Source: Kocuria sp. cx-455 (GTDB taxonomy: Bacteria > Actinomycetota > Actinomycetes > Actinomycetales > Micrococcaceae). From it: a stretch of 64,000 nucleotides of DNA. Made by a program: the position numbers and the translations under genes. This document shows positions 1-9,500 of the stretch, piece by piece. Below the pieces are notes generated by a model. It did not search any database and had not been told where the DNA came from. It was given only the letters and a program-made list of their open reading frames with translations. The DNA lies in the NCBI RefSeq assembly GCF_014698015.1, contig NZ_JACXBS010000002.1:721236-785235 (forward strand). The letters run 5' to 3'. Every line of letters starts with the position of its first letter. Positions within the stretch are counted from its first letter, which is position 1.

Positions 1-2286
1 TGGAACGATGCTTTTACACGCCTGGACCTCGAAGGTATCCCTCGCCCTGAGCAGGCCCACCGCCTGGATCTGGCCCCCACACTCATGGCACACGCAACCG
101 CGCCCTCAGGGAGGTTTGCGCGCATCGGTGACACTGACGGTGGTAATGCGAGGAAACTAAATCACCCGCATACGCGATTTACCGTGACCGAGGGGAAAAA
201 GGGACGTAAACCCGACAGCACCACAGCCATCTACGATGCGGGTTATGCCTTCATCAGGAGTGGCTGGGGAGAAAGTCGGCCATACAAAGATGAAACCTTC
301 ATCACCGCCACGTGGGGTCGTCAGGACAAGGTTCACGGCCACCGTGATGGAGGATCGGTAACTTACGCATCCGACGGCGTGCATTGGCTCGATGACACGG
401 GCAAGTACTACTACGGCAAGAGTGCCATGCGCTCCTACGTGACCGGTCGGGCCGGGCACAACTCGATCAATATCCCCGGGCGAACCTACCGCAAGGACAC
501 GGATGTTGAATTGACCGGGCACGAGGACACCGATCAGTACGTGGACTTGACGTTCCGGGACACGGGGTACGAGGGCGTCACGATCTTGCGTAGGGTCATC
601 TACCTCCGCGGTAGGGACTTACTGCTAGTGCTGGACCAAGTCGCAGGTGACGACCCCCTCACCGCTGCTCAGCAGTGGCACTGCGGGCGTTCGGTCACGA
701 GCCGCGCCCTGGGAACCGGGTTTCGGCTCGAATCCGAGTCCGGGGCCAGGTTGGTCATTGCACTGCATGGAACGCCGGAACTGAGTATCGCGAGGGCCCA
801 GGAGCAGCCCATGGCCGGCTGGACCTCCACGGGATGGCGCAAAAAGGGCCCGGTGGACCTGCTCAGTTTTCAACAAACCAAGCTGAACCCGCGCTTCGCG
901 ACTCTGGTAGGTATGTGGGACCCACAGGTAATCAGGCACCTGGAGGCTGCACTGCGCGAGAACGGTGCCTGGGAACTCCCGGTTTCGGAACTCTTCTCGG
1001 AGGAGCTGCTGGAAGCACAGGTGCCGAAGGCCGAGGCCACCACGGCAACGAAGGCTGCGGTGACCTCGAGCGGCGTCGGTCCCGACGGTCCCGTGCCAGT
1101 ATCGGTCACGGCGAAGCCAGGACGCGTTCCGGGCGACAGTGGCGACAAGACAGTTGTCATCGAGACTGTGTTCTGCGATGGCGAGACCAAGCTCATGACT
1201 CAAATGTTGTACTTCCGGCGTTTCGAGCGAACGCTGTTGAGCATGTCGCGCGTGCGGGTACCTCAGGGTGTCCGAGCGATTTACGTCATCTACATCTCGT
1301 CCGACAAGAAGCAGTGGCTTCCACGACTACGGACCGCCGTGGGGCATTTCGCCCAGTCGTGGCGGATGGAGACAAAAATCGTAGTATACGCTCACCCGTC
1401 CCACGGATACCCTGCGCTGACCGCGGGGCACCCAGACGTTCTCAAGGGCCCCAACAAGCAGGCGCCGCTGCGAAACCGGTTGTTCCTCGCGGCGCAACTG
1501 GACATCGCAGCCGATCACACTCTGGTCCGAATGACCATCGACGACGACGATTTGTGGTTGCCGTGGCAACTCGAAGAGATGATCAGCGCGATCAATACGG
1601 CCTACGCACACACGGAGTACCCGGCGTTCGGGATCGGGCTGCGCAGAAATCTCCTCGCCCATGTGGAAGAGAACGGGGTTCGGATTGAGAACGTGTCCAT
1701 GAGTCGGATGCTCACGGGAAACAAGGCCTTTGTCTTCCCGCCGGAGCAGCGCGACAGGGCACTACTGTACGCCCCCTGGAACGTGCCGGAAACGATGACC
1801 GAGAATTACCGCGAGCAGTACCGAGCCCAGGGCATTGACCTGCTGGTGTACGAGGGCAATCGGCCTGGTTTCGTGTACATGCGCCGCGGGACCAACCTGT
1901 CGATTCAGCAGAAAACCGGGTTCATCACCGCGACACACGCAGTGTCCACTGTTGACACCGAGAACACGTTGCTGGGCCACCTCTCGGAACCGTCACGGCC
2001 CTCATCGATTTCCGAGGGCTCGTTTACGATCGACCCCCCGGTGTACAGAATCACGGTCAAGCGCACCGGGGATGACATTTCTTATTACAGCAACGTCAAG
2101 AGCGCTCTGGGCAACGATGTCCGACTCGCCTTCCACCTGCTGCGCGGCACCACGGTCGTCGCGAAGACCGGTTACGGGCGAGTGACCAGCGGGGTGTTCC
2201 GCAAAGCGCCTGCGGGGTGTCGCGTGAAGATGTACGTCCAAAGAGCGGATCAGAGCCGCGAATCAAAGGTGTCCAATGTCGTTTGA
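1..2286 (+). CDS. Heparinase II/III-like domain fused to glycosyltransferase-like domain, 5' partial
   Basis: The frame is open from base 1, so the gene begins before the window and the ATG at 85 is internal. About the first 290 visible codons match the catalytic and beta-sandwich part of heparinase II/III-like proteins: a GYAFIRSGWG-type strand, then KVHGHRDGGSVTYASDG with the His-rich active-site strand, then YYYGKSAMRSY. After a Thr/Pro/Gly-rich linker, the C-terminal half resembles putative rhamnosyl-type glycosyltransferases, with an acidic MTIDDDDLW DxD-like site (near base 1535). It overlaps the next gene by 11 bp, so the two are probably translationally coupled. Family assignments come from motif recognition. 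The sugar substrate is unknown, and the lyase half may act on, or only bind, the polymer made by this locus. Confidence 0.7.
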   Translation, partial: WNDAFTRLDLEGIPRPEQAHRLDLAPTLMAHATAPSGRFARIGDTDGGNARKLNHPHTRFTVTEGKKGRKPDSTTAIYDAGYAFIRSGWGESRPYKDETFITATWGRQDKVHGHRDGGSVTYASDGVHWLDDTGKYYYGKSAMRSYVTGRAGHNSINIPGRTYRKDTDVELTGHEDTDQYVDLTFRDTGYEGVTILRRVIYLRGRDLLLVLDQVAGDDPLTAAQQWHCGRSVTSRALGTGFRLESESGARLVIALHGTPELSIARAQEQPMAGWTSTGWRKKGPVDLLSFQQTKLNPRFATLVGMWDPQVIRHLEAALRENGAWELPVSELFSEELLEAQVPKAEATTATKAAVTSSGVGPDGPVPVSVTAKPGRVPGDSGDKTVVIETVFCDGETKLMTQMLYFRRFERTLLSMSRVRVPQGVRAIYVIYISSDKKQWLPRLRTAVGHFAQSWRMETKIVVYAHPSHGYPALTAGHPDVLKGPNKQAPLRNRLFLAAQLDIAADHTLVRMTIDDDDLWLPWQLEEMISAINTAYAHTEYPAFGIGLRRNLLAHVEENGVRIENVSMSRMLTGNKAFVFPPEQRDRALLYAPWNVPETMTENYREQYRAQGIDLLVYEGNRPGFVYMRRGTNLSIQQKTGFITATHAVSTVDTENTLLGHLSEPSRPSSISEGSFTIDPPVYRITVKRTGDDISYYSNVKSALGNDVRLAFHLLRGTTVVAKTGYGRVTSGVFRKAPAGCRVKMYVQRADQSRESKVSNVV

Positions 2287-3562
2287 ACCCTCTCGACCGT
2301 GTCAGCACGAGTCCCCCTACCACGACCACCACGAGTGGGGCTCCGTCGATCAGTTCCTGCAGGACCTCTCAGCGGTCCGGGACGGACTGCATTGCATTCA
2401 ACTGGGCCATGAACAGCACTTGGACGTGCTGCTGCGTGACGCGCCCCTGGACCCGGCGTCCAGGGTAAGTTCCGTCTTCTTCAACGGTGCCGTCACCCAG
2501 CGGGCCACCAAGACCCCGCCGTTCCTGTCCGGTGCGGGCATGAGCAAGAAGCTGAATCTGCCCTTGATTTCCTTCGCGGATCCCACGCTTAACCTGAGCC
2601 AGGATCTGGGCCTGGCCTGGTACCTCGGTGCGCAAGGCGTGGACGTCCAGGGTGCCATCGCTCGGATCCTGCGGGAGGCCATCGACTATTCCGGTAACGA
2701 CCTGTGGCTCGTTGGCGGATCCGGAGGCGGTTTCGCTGCGCTGCAGGCAGCGCAGCGCGTCGGTCCCGGTTGCCATGCTTTGGTGTGGAATCCCCAGACC
2801 GATGTCCTCGACTACTCACCTCGACTCGTCAAGCAGTTCTTGGAGACCACCTATGAGTCCCTGCGGGGGCACCTTGACGGCGTGGATTGGAAGGAGCGCG
2901 CGCGCGAAGTCCTGTCCCAGGACGGTGTCCAGTGGGACCTCAAGACCACGTACGAGAAGGGTTTCGCATTCGACAGCCTCTTGCTGTTCCAGAATTGGAA
3001 CGACTGGCACACCCGCAGCCACGCGGTCCCGTGGTTGAAGGCAATCCCGGGGGTGCGCGAAATGTGGCCCGGTGTGCACGGCACGGATTCCGATCATGTG
3101 CTGTGGCTGACGGAAGCCGGTGACGGACACGCGCCACCTCCGGCAGAGTCCGTCCAGCGGATGCTCGAGCACCTGGCGCATTTCGGACTGTCTCCACTGA
3201 ACGCGGTCAAATGGAGTCAACGCACGGGGTTGTTCCCGACCGAGCACCAGCAGGAGTACGTGAGCGATCTGCGCGGTCAACGCGAGGTCCTCGAACATGC
3301 GATCCAATTCGTATATCTCAAGGGCGAGCGCATCATTCCGACCCTTAAGAACCTGAACGTGGACTTCGGCGGTGTGCGGTTCCGGTACGAGCTCGTGCAC
3401 CGGGGCCAGGTGGTGGAGACCAAGCTGGCCCGTTCGGGAAGCGCATACGTGGCGGAGCAACCGAATGGTCCGTGGGACTATGTGAGGGTCACTGTGCTAG
3501 ATGGCTTCGACCACGACCTGTTCGACGTGAGCTTCGTGAATCAGAGCTTGGAGAACCAGTGA
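2276..3562 (+). CDS. Alpha/beta-hydrolase, Asp2-like, of a surface-glycan locus
   Basis: A 428-residue protein. The central region has a nucleophile elbow GGSGGGFAAL with Ser149, and a later DGHAPPP segment with His285 fits the catalytic histidine of an alpha/beta hydrolase. The order and spacing recall Asp2-type glycan acyl-transfer or esterase proteins of accessory Sec loci; this is a fold-level inference only. The last ~110 residues look like a separate beta-rich domain. No signal peptide is visible, so it probably acts in the cytoplasm. It overlaps the genes on both sides (11 bp and 4 bp), which indicates one operon. The hydrolase module recurs in two other proteins of this locus, sharing the VWNPQTD segment with the 12705-14774 product. 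A role in adding or removing acyl groups on the glycan is likely but unproven. Confidence 0.6.
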   Translation: MSFEPSRPCQHESPYHDHHEWGSVDQFLQDLSAVRDGLHCIQLGHEQHLDVLLRDAPLDPASRVSSVFFNGAVTQRATKTPPFLSGAGMSKKLNLPLISFADPTLNLSQDLGLAWYLGAQGVDVQGAIARILREAIDYSGNDLWLVGGSGGGFAALQAAQRVGPGCHALVWNPQTDVLDYSPRLVKQFLETTYESLRGHLDGVDWKERAREVLSQDGVQWDLKTTYEKGFAFDSLLLFQNWNDWHTRSHAVPWLKAIPGVREMWPGVHGTDSDHVLWLTEAGDGHAPPPAESVQRMLEHLAHFGLSPLNAVKWSQRTGLFPTEHQQEYVSDLRGQREVLEHAIQFVYLKGERIIPTLKNLNVDFGGVRFRYELVHRGQVVETKLARSGSAYVAEQPNGPWDYVRVTVLDGFDHDLFDVSFVNQSLENQ

Positions 3563-4380
3563 ATTCCGTCTACGCCCACATGACCAGTCTCGACCAGGCC
3601 ACCGGTAACCTGGGGGACCGGATGGGGTTCCTGCTGGCCGATTCCATCCTCGGTGCCGGTAAGGATCGGCGCCTGGGAATCCGGCAGTCGGCTGAGGTGT
3701 CCAACTCCACAGTGGGAATTGTGGGCTCATTGATCGCGGCCCTGTGTGATTCGCCGGCGACCGTGGTGGGTGGTGGTCTGATCAACGGCAACCGGCGGAC
3801 GTACTCGTCCGAGTTCAAACCAGTGGGCGTACGGGGTTTTCTCACGCAGACGGTGATCGAGCGAGACAGCGGCCTGCGTTCCACCGTGATCGGCGACCCA
3901 GGTCTGCTCCTGCCACGGTTGGTTCCCTTGCCGTTGCGGCGCAGGAAGCCACTCGGGTTCATAGTGCACCACGTGGACCGAGATGCCTGGCGGGAGAAAT
4001 TTCCAGAGCACCAGGACTGCCTGATCGACAACTACGCCACGGAGGACGAGTTCGTGGCGCAATTGGCCGGCTACGAGGCCGTAGCGTCTACAAGCCTTCA
4101 CGGATGCGTGTTCAGCCACGCCTACGGCGTCCCCGTGGCACCGTTCGTACTCACTGACCAGGTCTTCGGTGGAGACTTCAAATTCCGCGACTACTACTCG
4201 GCCTACGGCCTGGACATCCAGCGTCCCAACTTGCCCACGGACGTTCGCGCGATCATCCGCACCATTGAAAGGACTGCACAACCCACGGCACAGGTCGTTG
4301 CGGAGCGGCAATCGGAACAACTTAGGTACATCATGAACGCCCTGGCCAACTCACTTCGTCTCGATCGCGCCCGGAGGTGA
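3559..4380 (+). CDS. Polysaccharide pyruvyltransferase family protein
   Basis: I place the start at GTG 3559, which forms a GTGA overlap with the previous stop; an in-frame upstream start at 3472 would overlap that gene by 90 bp. The 273-residue product has family hallmarks: NLGDRMG near the N-terminus, a Gly-rich VVGGGLING loop, GDPGLLLP, and STSLHGCVFSHAYGVPVAPF near the C-terminus, which matches the conserved SxSxHG...A...P motif. Family members transfer pyruvate from phosphoenolpyruvate to form a ketal on a sugar, adding negative charge to surface polymers. Its place in the operon suggests it modifies the glycan made here. Confidence 0.8.
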   Translation: MNSVYAHMTSLDQATGNLGDRMGFLLADSILGAGKDRRLGIRQSAEVSNSTVGIVGSLIAALCDSPATVVGGGLINGNRRTYSSEFKPVGVRGFLTQTVIERDSGLRSTVIGDPGLLLPRLVPLPLRRRKPLGFIVHHVDRDAWREKFPEHQDCLIDNYATEDEFVAQLAGYEAVASTSLHGCVFSHAYGVPVAPFVLTDQVFGGDFKFRDYYSAYGLDIQRPNLPTDVRAIIRTIERTAQPTAQVVAERQSEQLRYIMNALANSLRLDRARR

Positions 4381-4383
4381 CAG

Positions 4384-6078
4384 ATGTCGGCACATGACAT
4401 GGACACCGTAATCACCACCGATGTGCTCGGGCGTCGGGACGCAGCCGTCGCGTCCGAACTAGTTGGAGGGCGCTTGGAGCTGTGCGGGCACACGTGGCAG
4501 ATCCCGGTCAGGCCGCACTGGTCTGAAGACCCGTTCAAGGACTTCGAATGGCGCCGTCAGTACCAATCACTGAGCTGGCTCACGCCGCTGCGGCGTCGTG
4601 CCGTCTCAGGGGACCTGAACGCTCTGCAGGCATGGTGGTGGCTGGCCGCGACCTGGCTTGAATCCCTAGATCGGCTTGAACCCGGTCAAGCCACCCCGTG
4701 GCGCATGGACGTGGCGTCCGTACGGGCCTGTGAACTGGTGGCCGGTCTCAGCGCGGTGGGGAGGCAACCATGGCTGCTCGCCGCGATCACCACACATTCG
4801 GCGTGGTTGGATGCCACGGCGGGACAGTCCGAATCCTCCGGCGCGCACCCGGTGACGTTGGCTGCACGGTACGTCTGTCACCGAACTGTCGGGGACACCG
4901 CAACAGCTGACGAGTGTCTTGCGTCGCTCGCGGACTGGCGGGCAAACCATTTCTCCCAGGTGGGCGCCCCGTACCCTGATACCGCAAACTTCTTGATGCT
5001 AGGCACTCGCGCCATCGACACAGTGGAATCCTGCCTGACAGGCGTCTCGGCTCCGCTACCGTGGCCCGATCACAATCAACCGCTCGCACAGTGTCTCGTG
5101 AACACCCAGGTAGAACGGGTGGCCGAGGGCGACGTTAGGCCAGAGAGCCGCTCCGACCAACAAGTCCGGTCCTTCGTCCTGGAGACTGATCGGGCTGCCT
5201 ACGCCAGCGTGTCTGGCACGCCGACCGGCGGGGGGTTCGTGGGGTTCGAGGAGTCCCGCGATGGATCCACCGTGGATGTTTCGTTCGCGCACGGCGGCAG
5301 GGTATGGCTGCGAGGTGTAGTCCCGTCCGACGGTGCCATTCGGGAGCCCTTAAATTCGTACAGCGTTCAGACGACCAACGTCGCATTCGAGATCGGTCTC
5401 GATCGGACCAGCCGTCATGGTCATTCCGAGCGGCATCGACTCTTGCATTCGCTGTCCTCGGGAGTGACCCTCTGGGAAAGCGACACGGAGGCCCCGTTCG
5501 AACTGCCCGAATGGTTCAAGACGGTTGACGTTGTGTCCGACCTGACGGCGACAGTGTCACCCGGGTCGATTCGTTTAGTGGGCGGTACCCTTACGTTCTT
5601 TCTGGTGCGCTTGCCCGTCCCAAACACTTCCGATGAGCTCGCCCCAGCCGATCGCTGGGATCCGTCCTTCCGTCTATACGTCGGTCCCTGGCACGCGCGT
5701 TTGGTTGACGTGCTGCATCAATCCGGCCCGGCCACCGCACAACTCACAACGGAACGCTTGTCGCGGCTTGCGGGTCCCCCCGAACCGGATGGTGATCTCC
5801 TGGATGTCTACGCGGGTGCAGGGTGGCGGATTACCTCGAACCGGACGGTCTTGCGCGCGGAACAGTCGAGAGTCCCGGGTGCCGGGCACCTGGTCTTGAC
5901 GTCTTCTAACGACAAGCATGTGGTGACCGGCCGCGGCTCGCGTTCCAAAACCGGATACCTGGACATCGGCAATGTGCCCCACGGGGAGTACGACCTTATG
6001 TGGATCCCCGTTGACGGATCAGCACGCCGAGGACCGCGATTGGCACTCACCGACGATTCGGTGGATCTAGCGCACTGA
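4384..6078 (+). CDS. Uncharacterised protein of the glycan locus, possibly a degenerate heparinase-like protein
   Basis: Starts 3 bp after the previous stop, so it belongs to the same operon; 564 residues. The first ~200 residues are Trp-rich and probably helical (WSEDPFKDFEWRRQ, LNALQAWWWLAATWLESL), which recalls the alpha/alpha-toroid of heparinase II/III-like proteins. The rest looks beta-rich, but I cannot find the His/Tyr active-site strand seen in the two clearer members (1-2286 and 11060-12715). No signal peptide or membrane segment is visible. It could be a catalytically dead lyase relative or a carbohydrate-binding scaffold. I do not recognise the family with certainty. Confidence 0.5.
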   Translation: MSAHDMDTVITTDVLGRRDAAVASELVGGRLELCGHTWQIPVRPHWSEDPFKDFEWRRQYQSLSWLTPLRRRAVSGDLNALQAWWWLAATWLESLDRLEPGQATPWRMDVASVRACELVAGLSAVGRQPWLLAAITTHSAWLDATAGQSESSGAHPVTLAARYVCHRTVGDTATADECLASLADWRANHFSQVGAPYPDTANFLMLGTRAIDTVESCLTGVSAPLPWPDHNQPLAQCLVNTQVERVAEGDVRPESRSDQQVRSFVLETDRAAYASVSGTPTGGGFVGFEESRDGSTVDVSFAHGGRVWLRGVVPSDGAIREPLNSYSVQTTNVAFEIGLDRTSRHGHSERHRLLHSLSSGVTLWESDTEAPFELPEWFKTVDVVSDLTATVSPGSIRLVGGTLTFFLVRLPVPNTSDELAPADRWDPSFRLYVGPWHARLVDVLHQSGPATAQLTTERLSRLAGPPEPDGDLLDVYAGAGWRITSNRTVLRAEQSRVPGAGHLVLTSSNDKHVVTGRGSRSKTGYLDIGNVPHGEYDLMWIPVDGSARRGPRLALTDDSVDLAH

Positions 6079-6117
6079 GACCATCACCCTTATCCATCCC
6101 CCCGAGAAAGGCACATT

Positions 6118-6459
6118 ATGTCCATTAAGACCAAGCTCACCGCCGTCTGTCTGTTGGGTTCCATCGCGTTAGTGGGGTGTGGGAACTCCGAATCGGATGA
6201 AAACACCGAGGGCCCCACGAGCGCCGAGTCCCAGCAGGCTTCACAGGTCCGGGTGCCGGACCTCAAGGACAAGACCTTGTACGAGGCGATCACGGCGCTG
6301 CGGGAAGTGAAGTTGAACTATGAAGTCGGCAACGAGGATTTCGATCCCGCGGCCGAGAAGAACAACACCCGGGATTGGGTGGTGGAGGAGCAGAACAAGA
6401 AAGCCGGCGAGTCCGTGCCCGTGCGGGACACCATCTCGCTCACGGTCAAGAAGAAGTAG
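6118..6459 (+). CDS. Small lipoprotein with one PASTA-like domain
   Basis: A 113-residue protein with a lipoprotein signal: positively charged MSIKTK, a hydrophobic core, and the lipobox LVGC with the lipid-modified Cys at about residue 21. A short acidic Ser/Thr linker follows. Residues ~43-113 resemble a single PASTA domain: RVPDLKDKTLYEAITAL at the start, then VVEEQNKKAGESVPVRDTI and SLTVKKK at the end. PASTA domains bind peptidoglycan or muropeptides, so this could be an envelope-anchored cell-wall sensor or a tether for the glycan machinery. A ribosome-binding site (gagaaagg) lies 7-8 bp before ATG 6118. It is separated from its neighbours by short gaps. Confidence 0.75.
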   Translation: MSIKTKLTAVCLLGSIALVGCGNSESDENTEGPTSAESQQASQVRVPDLKDKTLYEAITALREVKLNYEVGNEDFDPAAEKNNTRDWVVEEQNKKAGESVPVRDTISLTVKKK

Positions 6460-6505
6460 CTCCGCCCACCCGCTAATCAATCGATACGTTTGAGGTTCAT
6501 GTCGA

Positions 6506-9500
6506 ATGTCTGTCACCCCGTCAGTTTCGGTACGTGAGTACATGATCGGTGGGCGAGATGTGTTAATGTGCGTCTCGGACGAGGAGAATATAGACCTGCA
6601 CGTTGATCTCCCATGCACGACATCAACCACATTCACCCTAGAATCCCATTCTGGGGCCGTCCTGATCGTGGGGCGTCTGGCGCTGGACCGACACTTCTTG
6701 GCTGCAGTCCGAGCAGACGCCTCCCTGTACGCGATGCTGACCCCCGCAACGGTTCGGCAACTCCATGAGATGGCGCAACCCGGTGCGCGAGAGGTCCTCG
6801 AAACCTTAGTTCGGCGGGCGACGGTTCTAGTGGACTCGAATACTGATCTCGAATCTGTGACTGTACGCATCCCTAAGTGGACGGCGCGCGTCGAGAGCGT
6901 AGGAGGCAATGGTGTTTTAGGGGCACTGCAGGCATCCGCACGACCCGTGGTTGAGCGCGGGAGCGTATTGGTTAATGTCGCGAGACCGTGGCGGCCGTCG
7001 GACCTCAAGGACAGCCCGATCCACTTCTTGGTGGACCGGAAGGGGGATCTCGAGTCATTCGTCGGTTCGCGGGCACATTGGATGCCGGCTGAGGAGAACT
7101 CGCGGGACGCTCACGGGTTCGTGGAGGCCCGAAGGATCGCCTGGTACGTGCTGGGTGCCACTCAGGCGCTTAACGCGCACTTGGTCGTGACTGACCGGAT
7201 CTCTCTCGTTTCCGCTCTGATCACGTCGCCGAATATCCCCGCCCGTACCGCGTACCTGGTCGACACCGCCGAAATCCAGCAGCTTGAACAAGAACCTCCA
7301 CGAAACCTGAGCGGCATCTTCCGAAAACTGCACGAACGGCGGGGCATGGTGTTGTGTTCTCACACATCTGTTGTTCCGCGGTTACGCGCTTTGGGGTTTA
7401 GTGGAAAGTTTGAGATTTTCGATCCGTTGGTGGCCCCAGACACTTCGCGGATCCACCAACTGGGGGTACAGAGCACACCAGCGGTCATTCTCCCGGAGCC
7501 GAAGAATTTGCTGATCGCCGGGCACGACTACAAGTTCCTGGGAGAACTCGTCTCCGTTCTGGACGAAATCCCCGGGCTCACAGTGACGTACGACGAATGG
7601 CCAACCCAGAGCACTCATGACGTCTCTCGGTCTGATGAACTTCTTTCGGCGGCGGACGGGATTCTGTGTGAGTTCTCCTCACACAACGCGGTCTGGTATT
7701 CATGGCACAAACGTCCCGGTCAGCGGTTGATCGTACACTTCCACGGGTACGAGTTGTTCCAGGACTTTGTGCACGACATCAACGTGGACAACGTGGACCT
7801 GTTCGTATTTGTGTCTGAGTTCTACCGTCGGCGGGTCGTCCAGGAACTGGGATGGCCCAACGAGCGCACCGTGGTGGTGCCCAACATGATCGATATTGGG
7901 GACTACAGAGGGGTCAAGATCCCAGACGCTCGGTTTCACCTGGGCCTAGCCGGTTACGTACCGATCCTGAAACGCCCTGACCGTGCGCTGGATCTGCTCG
8001 AAATGCTGCTGGAACACGATGACCGCTACGTGCTGCACTTACGAGGTCGTAATCCCTGGGATTACTCCTGGATGTGGCAACAACCCGTGACACAGGACGC
8101 CTACCGGGCATTCTACGAACGTCTCACCGACGATCCCGAACTGCTCGCCCACGTGTCCTTCGATCCGTTCGGGCCGGACATGGGTCAGTGGTTTCGCCGG
8201 ATCGGGTGGATGTTGTCCCCGAGCTCGAGGGAGACATTCCATTTGGCTCCCGTCGAGGGTCAGGCGAGCGGCGCAATCCCTGTGGTGTGGGACCGTGAAG
8301 GAGCGGCGGAAATTTTCCCAGGAGAATTTGTACACGCGGACACGCAGGCCGCGGCCCGTGCGATCATCAATGCTAACCAGCAAGCGAATCGATACGACCG
8401 CGCCGCAGCAAATGCGCGCCGGTCCGTCGAGCGTTTTGACGTCGCGGCGGTCACTTCCCAGTGGGCGGACGCCTTGTTCGGAGAGGGCCGGCGCGCACCG
8501 CAGATCTCGGAGTGTTTTGAGCGGTCTGATTTGCTCGACAGGTTGCAGCGGGACGGTCGTACCGAAGATCTGGATCGGCTGATCCTCCTAGTTCTCCTAC
8601 GGGAGCAAGACCTCACGGCAGCCGAGGAACTAATTGAACGGTTCCCCGAGCATCGTTCAGATCTCAGTGCCTTAACCCGGGACACACTGCGAGAGATGCG
8701 CATGGATCAATCGTTCCGGACGGGTGGGTTCGCCCGACCCCCGCGCAGCCTTGGAGTGGCGTATCAGCCGCGCTACGGTACCGCGCTGTTCGTGCGCGAA
8801 GGCACCGATTGGGACACGGTACCGGTTGATGCTGTTCAGATCATCGCGGATACTGTCACCCGCCAAGCCAGGGTCGAACGCCCAGCGGCCCTTGCGGTCG
8901 CACCCGATGCGGTGGCCGCGTGGGGAACCCTGGTGGCCGCACGTCGCCTGGGCATTCCCGCAATCCTGGTTGGGGAGCGCGGCCAGGATGAGTGGTTTCC
9001 GCCCGCAGACGAGTTCGACGCTGCGGTGACCCGCGAGGGCGAAGTTACCAGCGACGTCGTCCAAGCGGCCGTGACCATGCATGCCCGCCTTGCCAAGCAC
9101 ACGGACTCCGTATCACTGAGCGAGCTCACGGTAGGCATGATTGCGGATGAGTTCACGGAACGTACGATCTCCGGCCGCTGCCGCGTCATCCGCATTCCGC
9201 GCCATGACGCCTATCTCTCCGTGGTCGCGCATGATCTGGACGTGTTGTTCGTGGAGTCCGCTTGGAGCGGGCATGGGAAGCAATGGTTCCACGGCGTCGC
9301 GTACTACAAGGATGATCGTGAGGACATTGAACGCGTGATTGCCACCGCGCGGGCCAAGGGCGTGCCGGTGATCTTTTGGAACAAGGAGGATCCGGTCCAT
9401 TTCCGCTCTTTCGCCCCCACCGCAGCTCTGTGCGACGCCGTGTACACCACGGATGCGGACAGAATCCCCGCGTACCTTGAACTCGGGGGCGAGCACCGGC

